A DNA stretch of 12,315 nt from Desulfobacteraceae bacterium (GCA_022712835.1 JAFLJU010000311.1:1-12315); one strand, 5' to 3'. Positions 1-6,555 are shown, counted from the stretch's first letter. Notes: generated by a model from the letters alone, not told the origin. Program-made: numbers and translations.

Positions 1-15
1 GGACAGATCACCCGA

Positions 16-417
16 ATGCGCATCCCAATTAGCATCGGGGTGATCATTTTCATGCTTTCTGTGGCAACCATCGGTTTGGCCCAAGAGGTTGTTCCGGTCA
101 AAGGAATGGTCACCATGTTAGACCTGGGAGCCAAAAAATGTATCCCTTGCAAAATGATGGCCCCCATCTTGAAAAAACTTGAAACGGTCTATGAAGGAAA
201 GGCAGCCATTGTGTTCATAGACGTATGGGAAAACCGGGAACCGGCAGGACGGTTTAAAATTCGCGCCATCCCGACCCAGATCTTTTTTGATAAACAAGGA
301 AAAGAGGTGTACCGACATGTGGGATTCTTAGATGAAGGGGCCATTGTTGAGCAACTCACCCAGATGGGGGTTGATATACCCCCATCCTTGAATCAATCCC
401 AAAACCTGGGCTCTTAG
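16..417 (+). CDS. Periplasmic thioredoxin-like protein (CxxC)
   Basis: A 133-residue secreted thioredoxin-fold protein, probably a thiol:disulfide reductase outside the cytoplasmic membrane. Residues 1-22 look like a signal peptide or N-terminal anchor (hydrophobic run ending near LAQ). The redox motif is C42-I-P-C45 in KKCIPCKMMAP. The cis-proline loop of the fold is RAIPTQIFF (Pro86), and GFLDEGAIVEQL matches the closing helix. The stop lies 2 bp before the CcdA-fusion start, so the two are almost surely co-transcribed. CcdA-type proteins usually pass electrons to such a thioredoxin, which supports pairing. The first ATG shown is kept because it opens the signal peptide; only 15 bases precede it, so a longer N-terminus or its promoter cannot be judged. 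The exact client (cytochrome c assembly or another oxidised protein) is unknown. Confidence 0.88.
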   Translation: MRIPISIGVIIFMLSVATIGLAQEVVPVKGMVTMLDLGAKKCIPCKMMAPILKKLETVYEGKAAIVFIDVWENREPAGRFKIRAIPTQIFFDKQGKEVYRHVGFLDEGAIVEQLTQMGVDIPPSLNQSQNLGS

Positions 418-419
418 AA

Positions 420-1910
420 ATGCTGGACACCTTTTTTATAACCGTCAACCAATGGATGACAGGCTCCCTGGCCCTGGCGGGACTGGGCTGTTTTACCTGG
501 GGGTTGATCAGCGTATTGTTCAGTCCCTGTCACCTGGCATCCATCCCTCTGATTGTGGCCTATGTGGGGGGGCAAAAAAAACTACTGGCTCCCAGGGAGG
601 CCTGTCTTTATTCCCTGGTATTTACCCTGGGTCTTTTTATCACCATTGCGGTGATTGGCATTCTTTGCGCCCTGCTGGGCCGGATGCTGGGGGATGTGGG
701 AAATTATTGGCAGATACTGGTGGGACTGATCCTGATCTGGGTGTCCCTGGGCATGCTGGGGGTAGAATCGTGTTCCCTGTCCGGCAGGCTTTTATACAAG
801 ATAAAACTCACAGGTATCATGGGGGCCTTTGTTCTGGGGCTTGCCTATGGCATACTTTCCGGGTCCTGTACCTTCGGGTTCATCGCCCCCATTCTTGCCA
901 TCATCACTGTCCAGGAAAAAATAGCCACGTGTATTTTATTTATTCTCCTGTTTGGCATGGGCCATTGTCTTCCCCTGGTCATTGCCGGAAGTTCAATGGC
1001 TAGCGTAAAAAAACTTTTGGAAAACTATTCATGGAATACTGCCGGGAGCTGGTTCAGAAAAATGGCTGGCAGCTTTATTTTTCTGTTGGGAATCTATTTT
1101 GTCCTCGCGCCATTTACCACCCATTTAGCCTTTGGGGCAAGCGCTCCAAAGAACATCTTAATTATCTCAATTGATGCCCTTCATCCCAAGGCCCTGGGCC
1201 CCAAATCAAGCCCCCTTCTTGATACAATTATGAAACAGGGGGTTTATACCCTGGCGGGCCAGAGCACCTCCCCACCCTTAACACTGATTTCCCATGCAGC
1301 CATGTTTTCAGGGTTACCCCCTGAACAAAACGGAAAAACGGACAATGACTGGCAACCGGGTCAACCCACCATTGAAAATCAAACCCTCTTCCACTCGCCA
1401 AAACGTGCCGGCTTTTCAACCGGGTATTTTTATTCAAAGGAGAAACTGGGATTTCTGATCAATGAAGACATTGATTCCCATGGGATGTCAAAGGAGTTTG
1501 CCCTGGAACAGGCCATCGATTTTTTCCAAAGTTCTGAAAGCCACTTTTGTTTTTTGCATCTCAGCGGTTTAGATCAAGTGGGTCCTTCGGAAGGGTGGCT
1601 GTCTTTGGGATACCTGGAAGAACTTTTTTTCATAGATACTTCCCTGGAACCACTTTTCACCATGATCCAGGACAAGAAAAACTATCTGATCATCATCACC
1701 AGCGACCATGCAGGCCATGGTAAAATCCACGGCAGTGACCATCCGGAAGATTCACGGATTCCCCTGATCATGATTTCCGACATCTACGATTTAGCCCCAT
1801 ACCAAAACCTTCCATACCAAAAATCTCAATACCCAAAATCTCAATATCAGGTAACCCAACTCAAGGGCATCCTTGATACCCTGCTAATGGGGCATACAAC
1901 ACTTTTTTAA
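420..1910 (+). CDS. CcdA-like thiol transporter fused to alkaline-phosphatase-superfamily domain
   Basis: A 496-residue, two-part membrane protein. Residues about 15-235 are a CcdA/DsbD-type transporter: several hydrophobic segments and the two expected cysteines, C37 in LFSPCHLAS and C150 in SGSCTFGF, which in this family carry electrons across the membrane to periplasmic thioredoxins. The last segment runs into LAFGASAPKN, after which residues 245-490 match the alkaline phosphatase superfamily (phosphodiesterase/sulfatase-like): D252 in IISIDALHP, likely nucleophile T288 in SPPLTLISHA, D385, D429-H430 in TSDHAGHG and H441 in GSDHPEDSRIPLI. The usual DxxGH motif reads DQVGP, with Pro389 where a metal-binding His is expected, so catalysis may be altered or lost. 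CcdA topology would place this domain in the periplasm. The C-terminal tail has a 5-residue repeat (YQNLP/YQKSQ/YPKSQ/YQVTQ). The frame is open throughout, so the fusion looks genuine. Substrate unknown. Confidence 0.85.
   Translation: MLDTFFITVNQWMTGSLALAGLGCFTWGLISVLFSPCHLASIPLIVAYVGGQKKLLAPREACLYSLVFTLGLFITIAVIGILCALLGRMLGDVGNYWQILVGLILIWVSLGMLGVESCSLSGRLLYKIKLTGIMGAFVLGLAYGILSGSCTFGFIAPILAIITVQEKIATCILFILLFGMGHCLPLVIAGSSMASVKKLLENYSWNTAGSWFRKMAGSFIFLLGIYFVLAPFTTHLAFGASAPKNILIISIDALHPKALGPKSSPLLDTIMKQGVYTLAGQSTSPPLTLISHAAMFSGLPPEQNGKTDNDWQPGQPTIENQTLFHSPKRAGFSTGYFYSKEKLGFLINEDIDSHGMSKEFALEQAIDFFQSSESHFCFLHLSGLDQVGPSEGWLSLGYLEELFFIDTSLEPLFTMIQDKKNYLIIITSDHAGHGKIHGSDHPEDSRIPLIMISDIYDLAPYQNLPYQKSQYPKSQYQVTQLKGILDTLLMGHTTLF
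1800..1859 (+). repeat. In-frame 15-bp tandem repeat in the fusion gene tail
   Basis: Four imperfect 15-base units start at 1800, 1815, 1830 and 1845. The middle two (TACCAAAAATCTCAA and TACCCAAAATCTCAA) differ at one base. They encode Tyr-led pentapeptides near the C-terminus, outside the recognisable phosphatase motifs. This looks like replication slippage in a tolerant tail. Confidence 0.8.
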
Positions 1911-1953
1911 TTCCCTTTGGTAAACTTAAATTTACAAGTGTGCAAAAATCGTA

Positions 1954-1973
1954 ACCAAAAGTGAATTTTTGGT
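1954..1973. promoter_or_regulatory. Inverted repeat ACCAAAA-N6-TTTTGGT
   Basis: A perfect 7-bp inverted repeat lies about 100 bp upstream of the predicted sigma-54 start. It could be an upstream activator site or a weak hairpin after the fusion gene. It is not followed by a T-run, so a classical terminator is unlikely. Its sequence does not match the inverted repeats before the activator gene. Confidence 0.3.
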
Positions 1974-2039
1974 AACCAGCAACTTATGCAAACCGATTGT
2001 GTTTCATCCAAACCCTGATAATTCAGCCCCTTATATTTC

Positions 2040-2055
2040 TGGCACACGAATTGCT
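2040..2055 (+). promoter_or_regulatory. Sigma-54 (-24/-12) promoter upstream of the PilZ-like gene
   Basis: TGGCAC, five bases (ACGAA), TTGCT: a match to the sigma-54 consensus with GG and GC exactly 10 bases apart. The predicted start is near 2066, giving a leader of about 100 bases to the TTG at 2166. A copy identical at 18 of 20 positions (2039-2058 against 6433-6452) lies before the sigma-54 activator gene. Promoters of this class need an ATP-driven activator, and one is encoded at 6556-7899. Confidence 0.85.
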
Positions 2056-2070
2056 ATCTCATAAAAAATA

Positions 2071-2110
2071 ATATTTAAATAAAGATATTTAAATAAGATA
2101 TTTAAATAAG
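2071..2110. repeat. Three AT-rich 13-bp tandem repeats
   Basis: Units ATATTTAAATAAG at 2085-2097 and 2098-2110 are identical; the copy at 2071-2084 has one extra A. A diverged fourth partial unit (ATATTAATATCAG) follows at 2111. Each unit holds the 10-base palindrome TATTTAAATA. The array starts just after the predicted sigma-54 start, so it would lie in the transcript leader. It could be an operator array, a low-stability leader or simple slippage; the sequence does not decide. Confidence 0.85.
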
Positions 2111-2165
2111 ATATTAATATCAGTTTATTAATATCTAATATTTTCTTAAAAAAAAGGAGCCTGCC

Positions 2166-2477
2166 TTGAGAATGATAGAGGAAAAAAAAACCGCAAATGA
2201 ATATATCAGTGCTGAGTTCCAACCGGAAAAACATGGAATTTTTTATCAATTCAAGTTGAGAAAAAATGCCTCGGAACCCATGTTTGCCGTTGTACAAAAA
2301 GGCTCCGTGGCTCTGGCAAGTCTAAAAGAAGGGGATATCATTCCCATGACCTACTATTTTCAGGATAAAACCATACCTGCAGAAAAGAAATCCACCCGGA
2401 TAAAATATATTTCAGACGGCAAACCCCAAGGGTACAAAGATCATTTTATGATTGGCCTGGATATTGGCTGCGCTTAA
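2166..2477 (+). CDS. Small PilZ-like protein, tentative
   Basis: A 103-residue cytoplasmic protein with no signal peptide or membrane segment. The stretch KEGDIIPMTYYFQD, then TRIKYISDGKPQGYKDHFMIGLDI, resembles the beta-barrel strands and the final 'hxxGLxI' of PilZ-like domains, which bind cyclic di-GMP or are degenerate relatives. A canonical RxxxR switch is not visible, so nucleotide binding is doubtful. The start is decided by the ribosome site: GGAG at 2156-2159 is 6 bases from TTG 2166, while the next ATG (2172) is 12 bases away. It is the first gene after the sigma-54 promoter at 2040, with Pal 75 bp downstream. The coding call is firm; the family assignment is a guess from overall pattern. 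Confidence 0.72.
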   Translation: MRMIEEKKTANEYISAEFQPEKHGIFYQFKLRKNASEPMFAVVQKGSVALASLKEGDIIPMTYYFQDKTIPAEKKSTRIKYISDGKPQGYKDHFMIGLDIGCA

Positions 2478-2485
2478 AGATCCCC

Positions 2486-2510
2486 TGGGAAAAACATGAA
2501 TCATTTCCCA
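2486..2510. other. Imperfect hairpin between PilZ-like gene and pal
   Basis: Outer arms TGGGAA (2486-2491) and TTCCCA (2505-2510) enclose ATGA-A-TCAT, with AAAC bulged on one side. No T-run follows (AT-mixed sequence does), so it looks more like an mRNA stability or processing element than a terminator. Transcription may continue into pal. Confidence 0.3.
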
Positions 2511-2552
2511 ATTTAAAATTTAAGAATTTCATCTCAAAAAAAAGGAGCAAAA

Positions 2553-3143
2553 ATGAAGAACAATTTATGGAAAAGCCTGATAACAGCCCAGATGACAGCC
2601 CTGGTAATAGCAGGACTTATTACAAGCGTTTCATGTGCAAAAAAAACCATTATTACCCAGCAGCCAGAAACCATTGAGGGAACAAGTGGGGCCGGAATGT
2701 CCCAGTCCCAAGCCAAACGAGAGAAGCTGGAACGGATCAAAAGCCAAAATCTTCAGGACGAACTGGCAAAGGAAAACAAATTAAGGCGGATCCAGAGAAC
2801 TACCAGAGAAAATTTCATCAACCAGCATATTCTTTTTGACTTTGACAGTTACGCACTAAATGACAGGGCAAAAATACTGATCAAAGAAAAAATGGGATGG
2901 CTGGATGCCAACCAGGGGATTGCCATCACCATTGAAGGGCATTGTGACGAAAAGGGCACAACTGATTACAACCTTGCCCTGGGGGAACGCCGAGCAATGG
3001 CGGTTAAAACCTATCTTACCTCCCTGGGGATTTCACCCTCCCGGATGACCGGGGTCAGCTATGGTGAAGAAAAGCCTATCAACAACGGACAGGATGAACA
3101 AGCCCATAGAGAAAACAGACGTGCCCAGGTTTTTATTCAATAA
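2553..3143 (+). CDS. Pal-like OmpA-family peptidoglycan-associated lipoprotein
   Basis: A 196-residue outer-membrane lipoprotein of the Pal type, expected to bind peptidoglycan and tether the outer membrane. The N-terminus is a lipoprotein signal with candidate lipidated Cys28 in TSVSCAKK; the lipobox is slightly unusual, lacking Leu/Val at -3. Residues 50-85 are charged and helix-forming (spacer). Residues 90-196 form the OmpA-like domain: ILFDFDSYAL, then IEGHCDEKGTTDYNLALGERRA with the diaminopimelate-binding Asp132 and Arg147 region, ending RENRRAQVFI. Length fits Pal (about 170-200). The start has AAGGAG 6 bases upstream of the ATG. No tolB or tolQRA genes are near, so this may be an accessory paralogue rather than the Tol-linked copy. 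It probably shares the sigma-54-driven transcript of the gene before it. Confidence 0.9.
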   Translation: MKNNLWKSLITAQMTALVIAGLITSVSCAKKTIITQQPETIEGTSGAGMSQSQAKREKLERIKSQNLQDELAKENKLRRIQRTTRENFINQHILFDFDSYALNDRAKILIKEKMGWLDANQGIAITIEGHCDEKGTTDYNLALGERRAMAVKTYLTSLGISPSRMTGVSYGEEKPINNGQDEQAHRENRRAQVFIQ

Positions 3144-3156
3144 CCGGCATGGCCGG
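3144..3156. other. Short GC hairpin after pal
   Basis: CCGGC-ATG-GCCGG directly after the pal stop: a perfect 5-bp stem with a 3-base loop and no T-run behind it. Too weak alone to call a terminator; partial read-through into the AOR gene is plausible. Confidence 0.25.
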
Positions 3157-3164
3157 AGCATGGC

Positions 3165-3194
3165 TTGATTTAACATATATTGATTTAACAGAGA
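3165..3194. repeat. 15-bp tandem duplication upstream of AOR
   Basis: TTGATTTAACA occurs at 3165-3175 and 3180-3190, as part of two adjacent 15-base units agreeing at 12 positions. It sits 22-50 bases before the AOR start and could affect the local promoter or ribosome access. No clear sigma-70 or sigma-54 promoter was seen between 3144 and 3215, and the AOR ribosome site is weak. Confidence 0.7.
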
Positions 3195-3215
3195 TTTCAC
3201 GATATAAAACACACC

Positions 3216-4997
3216 ATGTATGGCTGGAACGGAAATATTTTGCACATCAATCTAACCTGTCTGGATTTCCATGTGGAAACCCCGGGAATAGATTTTTATA
3301 AAAAATTTATAGGGGGCAAGGGAATGGGCGGATACTATCTTCGCCAATGTGCAACCCTGCCCTATGATCATCCGGACATGGGGATCGCCCTGTTTACAGG
3401 CCCCCTGGTGGCCACCATTGCCCCCACATCGGGCCGGGCACACCTGGTTTCAAAATCCCCCCTCACCGGCCTTGTGGGAGATGCTTCCGTGGGGGGGAAA
3501 CTTGCCACCCAACTGAAACGAGCTGGCTGGGACGGAATGGTGATAACCGGGAAAAGCCCCTATCCCATTGGGGTTGAAATTTCAGACGATCAGGTGAAAT
3601 TTTGCAGGTGTGACCATTTATGGGGTCAAGATACCCAAAAGGTCCATGAAATCCTCATCCATAATAAGCCAAACCTTAAAAAAGCAAGCCTTGCCTGTAT
3701 CGGACCGGCTGGTGAAAACGGGGTCAGCTTTGCATCGATCACCGTGGACCAACACCATAGTGCCGGACGTACAGGCCTTGGACGTAGCTTTGGGGTGAAA
3801 CATCTAAAATACATCCAGGTTCAAGGTCAGGGACACACAAAGGTAAAAGATGCCAAGGGGTTAAAGAAAGCCAGGGAAGAGATCATCCGGCTTACTGCGG
3901 CCTCCCCTGCCCTCATGGGCCAGTACGGATTCACCCATCTTGGCACAGGGGCGGTGTACGATCTTATTGACAACCGCCGCATGATGCCCACGGATAATTT
4001 TCAGGCCACCCGGTTTGAACCGGCCAGCGCACTCAACGCAGCGGCATATTCCAAACGCTATACACCCAGGAAATACGGCTGCCGGGGCTGCCATATTCTG
4101 TGCAAAAAAATCGGCACCAGGGGAAACCACCCCTTCACCCTGCCGGAATATGAAACCATGTCCCATTTTACAGCCCTTATCGGATGCCAGGACACGGATC
4201 TGGTGCTTGAGGCCAATGATCGCTGCAACCGCTACGGCATGGATACCATAAGTGCTGGGGTTACCCTTGCGACAAGGAGGGAAATCACCGGACAAGATTT
4301 CACCAAGGATAGCCTTTTGGCATTGCTGGATGACATGGCCCTGAACCGGGGAGAGGGGAAACAATTAAACAAGGGCGCTTTTGCCTATGCCACTGCCCTA
4401 GGAAGACCGGAAGCCGCCATGACGGTAAAGGGCATGGAACTGCCGGCCTATGATCCAAGAGGTGCCTATGGCATGGCCTTAGGCTTCGCCCTTTCCACCC
4501 GGGGGGGCTGCCATCTTCGGGCCTATCCCATCAGTCATGAAATATTCAGAAAACCCGTGGCAACCGATCGGTTCAGCTTCAGCGGCAAGGCCAGGATCAT
4601 AAAAATTGCCGAGGACGTCAACGCTGTGGTGGATTCTCTGACCGCCTGCAAGTTCATTTTCTTTGCGGCAGGCCTGGAGGAATATGCCAAGGCCTATACC
4701 GCTGTCACCGGAGTAGAAAGCTCTGCCCAGGACCTTATGTCCATTGGGGAACGCATTTATTATAATGAACGGATCATCAATTGCTTAAACGGATTTGACG
4801 CTCAAAGTGATGACCTGCCCCAACGGTTTTTCAATGAACCCGGAACCAGCGGAAATCAGATCCAGATCCCTCCCATTGACAGAGAGGCATTTATGAATGC
4901 CCGGAAAAAATACTATGATATCCGGGGGCTGGATCCTTGTGGTAATCCTCTGAAATCAAAGGCTATACAATTGGGGCTTCAATGGACAAACTTGTAA
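3216..4997 (+). CDS. Tungsten-dependent aldehyde:ferredoxin oxidoreductase (AOR family)
   Basis: A 593-residue cytoplasmic enzyme of the AOR family, which oxidises aldehydes to carboxylic acids (reversibly) using a tungsten-bis-pterin site and a [4Fe-4S] cluster, with ferredoxin as usual partner. The start MYGWNGNILHINLT is typical of the family, as are FIGGKGMGGYYL, TGPLVATIAPTSGR and SAGRTGLGRSFGVKHLK (pterin-binding region). Cluster ligands are C289-x2-C292-x3-C296 in YGCRGCHILC and C478 in DSLTACKF. Length matches the family (about 600). No clear Shine-Dalgarno precedes the ATG. The 3' end overlaps the aldolase-like gene by 16 bp, suggesting coupled translation and a shared pathway. The actual aldehyde cannot be told from sequence. 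Family assignment is very secure; tungsten rather than molybdenum is inferred from the family. Confidence 0.95.
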   Translation: MYGWNGNILHINLTCLDFHVETPGIDFYKKFIGGKGMGGYYLRQCATLPYDHPDMGIALFTGPLVATIAPTSGRAHLVSKSPLTGLVGDASVGGKLATQLKRAGWDGMVITGKSPYPIGVEISDDQVKFCRCDHLWGQDTQKVHEILIHNKPNLKKASLACIGPAGENGVSFASITVDQHHSAGRTGLGRSFGVKHLKYIQVQGQGHTKVKDAKGLKKAREEIIRLTAASPALMGQYGFTHLGTGAVYDLIDNRRMMPTDNFQATRFEPASALNAAAYSKRYTPRKYGCRGCHILCKKIGTRGNHPFTLPEYETMSHFTALIGCQDTDLVLEANDRCNRYGMDTISAGVTLATRREITGQDFTKDSLLALLDDMALNRGEGKQLNKGAFAYATALGRPEAAMTVKGMELPAYDPRGAYGMALGFALSTRGGCHLRAYPISHEIFRKPVATDRFSFSGKARIIKIAEDVNAVVDSLTACKFIFFAAGLEEYAKAYTAVTGVESSAQDLMSIGERIYYNERIINCLNGFDAQSDDLPQRFFNEPGTSGNQIQIPPIDREAFMNARKKYYDIRGLDPCGNPLKSKAIQLGLQWTNL

Positions 4998-6262
4998 ATA
5001 AATATGCCAAGAAACTTGCCCAGGCCGGACTTGCAGAAGAGACCGGCCCCCTAAGCCCCATTGTGGGAGGCCTTGATGACACCCTGGTCTGGAATCGTAC
5101 CGGCCCTGAAACCGATATCCTTGAACAGGTTTTCAAGGGGCTCAACATCAACTCATTGGTCTTTTTACGGCCAGGACCTCCCTATGATAAAATCGTTGAT
5201 TTTCTAGCCCGTCAAGCCCTTCTTGACAATGAGATGATTGAGCCCAAGGATTGCGAAACAAGAACCTTTCTCCACGATCTGCCCGTGGTGGGAGAGTTTT
5301 CACCAGACAAAATAATTCAGGCATTAAAAAAAAGAAAATGTGTCATCGTTACCGCACCGGAAGATGCGGATAATTTCCAAGGGACAGCGATTATTGCCCA
5401 TGGAACCGTCAGCCCGGAACAGGGATTTGTAGTAACAAGTTCGGTGTGCTTTGCCTGTTTTGTTAAATTTTTTGCCGATTATCTGGAAAATCTTCAATTG
5501 GGAAAGACAAGCCGTGAGAGTGACGATCTGTTTGATCTTTTGTCTCTTACGGTGGGAACCGATTTGCCGTCTGACTTGCCGTCTGATTTAACGTCCCATT
5601 TAACAGTTGGCCAGATGGACCTGCCCGATCTTGCCCGGGGTCCTTTTTCAACGGAAGAACAGATATATGCCGCCATTGTCCAGGCAGGCCGCAAAACAGT
5701 GGAATACGGCCTTGTGGACTCCTATTTCGGAAATGTTTCCTATTGCCGGGACAATATTTTGTATATCAGCCAGACCGGCAGTTCCCTGGACGAACTGGAA
5801 GGCTGTATTGATCCGGTCCCCTTAGACGGGTCCTCCAGTGCAGGGCTCACAGCCTCCAGTGAATTGACCGCCCACATCCAAACCATAGCCCAAACAGGCT
5901 GCGAAGCGATTCTCCACGGCCACCCGAAATTCTCCGTCATCCTGTCAATGGATTGTGACCCAAACGAAAAAGCCATTTGTGCCCACAGGGAGCACTGCCA
6001 TATCCGCTGCCCCAAAAAAAGGTTTGTCAACCAGGTCCCTATTGTTCCGGGAGAGGTGGGAACCGGTCCCACAGGCCTTTGCAACACCCTTCCCAAGGCA
6101 TTTGGAAAATCAAGTCATGTCATTGTATACGGCCATGGGGTCTTTACCTTAGGAAAGGATGATTTTTCCCAGGCCTTTGCAACCCTCCTAGAAGTGGAAA
6201 CAAATTGCCGGATCATCTATTTTAAAAAGGTGCGCCAACTCAGACAGGCCATAAAAAGATAG
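4982..6262 (+). CDS. Two-part class II aldolase/adducin-family protein
   Basis: A 426-residue cytoplasmic protein. Residues 222-415 are a class II aldolase/adducin domain, a Zn-dependent fold that cleaves or forms C-C bonds of sugar phosphates or related aldols. Visible landmarks are SYFGNVSYC, SQTGSSLDEL, Glu294 in SSELTAH, zinc ligands His312 and His314 in LHGHPKF, and His385 in VYGHGVFTLG. A Cys/His-rich insert, C325 to C343 (C-x7-C-x5-C-x3-C), is not part of the core fold. Residues 1-175 are a second domain whose end (AIIAHGTVSPEQGFVVTSSVCFACFVKFF) resembles the equivalent closing segment of the C-terminal domain, so it may be a degenerate duplicated half. The halves are joined by a DLPS-type repeat linker (194-208). 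Its start overlaps AOR, so it could supply or consume an aldehyde for that enzyme (inference). Substrate unknown. Confidence 0.88.
   Translation: MDKLVNKYAKKLAQAGLAEETGPLSPIVGGLDDTLVWNRTGPETDILEQVFKGLNINSLVFLRPGPPYDKIVDFLARQALLDNEMIEPKDCETRTFLHDLPVVGEFSPDKIIQALKKRKCVIVTAPEDADNFQGTAIIAHGTVSPEQGFVVTSSVCFACFVKFFADYLENLQLGKTSRESDDLFDLLSLTVGTDLPSDLPSDLTSHLTVGQMDLPDLARGPFSTEEQIYAAIVQAGRKTVEYGLVDSYFGNVSYCRDNILYISQTGSSLDELEGCIDPVPLDGSSSAGLTASSELTAHIQTIAQTGCEAILHGHPKFSVILSMDCDPNEKAICAHREHCHIRCPKKRFVNQVPIVPGEVGTGPTGLCNTLPKAFGKSSHVIVYGHGVFTLGKDDFSQAFATLLEVETNCRIIYFKKVRQLRQAIKR
5561..5608 (+). repeat. In-frame 12-bp tandem repeat in aldolase linker
   Basis: Four imperfect 12-base units: GATTTGCCGTCT, GACTTGCCGTCT, GATTTAACGTCC, CATTTAACAGTT, encoding DLPS-DLPS-DLTS-HLTV between the two domains. 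The first two differ at one base. Copy number could vary between strains and set linker length without shifting frame. Confidence 0.85.
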
Positions 6263-6280
6263 CAACTCAGATGGATCGCC

Positions 6281-6303
6281 CGATCTTGCCGCCACCAAGA
6301 TCG
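6281..6303. promoter_or_regulatory. Inverted repeat CGATCTTG-N7-CAAGATCG, candidate activator site or weak terminator
   Basis: A perfect 8-bp inverted repeat 18 bases after the aldolase stop, with its centre about 165 bases upstream of the predicted sigma-54 start near 6460. That spacing fits an enhancer-like site for a Fis-type activator. It has no T-run on either side, which argues against a strong terminator, although its position after a gene end leaves that open. Confidence 0.4.
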
Positions 6304-6433
6304 CAATATTACAACCTTTGATAGCAACCAAACGTCTCTTTTTTGCATCCTTCCAAAAACAACCCAATATACATAACGACCAAACTCATTGATATAAAAG
6401 CAATTCAAGAAGATTATCCAACCAAAGAAATCC

Positions 6434-6449
6434 TGGCACACCCATTGCT
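6434..6449 (+). promoter_or_regulatory. Sigma-54 (-24/-12) promoter upstream of the activator gene
   Basis: TGGCAC, five bases (ACCCA), TTGCT, with correct GG-N10-GC spacing. The predicted start near 6460 gives a leader of about 96 bases. The 20-base neighbourhood agrees with the promoter at 2040 at 18 positions (CTGGCACACNNATTGCTATC), implying one activator may serve both. A sigma-54 promoter in front of a sigma-54 activator gene suggests positive autoregulation. Confidence 0.85.
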
Positions 6450-6478
6450 ATCCATCCATTAGAGAGACCCTAAGAAAG

Positions 6479-6492
6479 TTGCAAATTTGCAA
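6479..6492. promoter_or_regulatory. 14-bp perfect palindrome TTGCAAATTTGCAA
   Basis: A perfect palindrome in the predicted leader, about 20 bases past the expected transcription start and 64 bases before the activator ATG. Its placement suits a repressor operator or an autoregulatory site. No second copy was noticed near the 2040 promoter. Confidence 0.4.
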
Positions 6493-6555
6493 ACAACCGT
6501 GTAAAGATAAGAATGGAAACGAAAATAGAAACTCATAAATTCAGGAAATCTCAAG

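Noticed and set aside
452..1003. 183-codon open frame on the plus strand inside the CcdA region
   Set aside because: It overlaps the well-supported CcdA part in another frame, and its protein shows no family pattern; the Gly/His-rich content is typical of an out-of-frame reading.
1911..1975. Terminator after the CcdA-fusion gene
   Set aside because: The only hairpin (ACCAAAA/TTTTGGT) is A/T-rich and lacks a following T-run; recorded as an inverted repeat only.
2071..2110. Repeat array considered as a CRISPR or replication-origin element
   Set aside because: Units are 13 bp with no spacers, so not CRISPR; no dnaA gene or DnaA-box cluster is present to support an origin.
2031..2297. 88-codon minus-strand open frame across the sigma-54 promoter and repeats
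   Set aside because: The frame is open because the region is AT-rich; the low-complexity Ile/Leu/Tyr product is not convincing and it lacks a ribosome site.
3861..4364. 167-codon minus-strand open frame inside AOR
   Set aside because: It is antisense to a conserved enzyme with all its motifs in place; a shadow frame.
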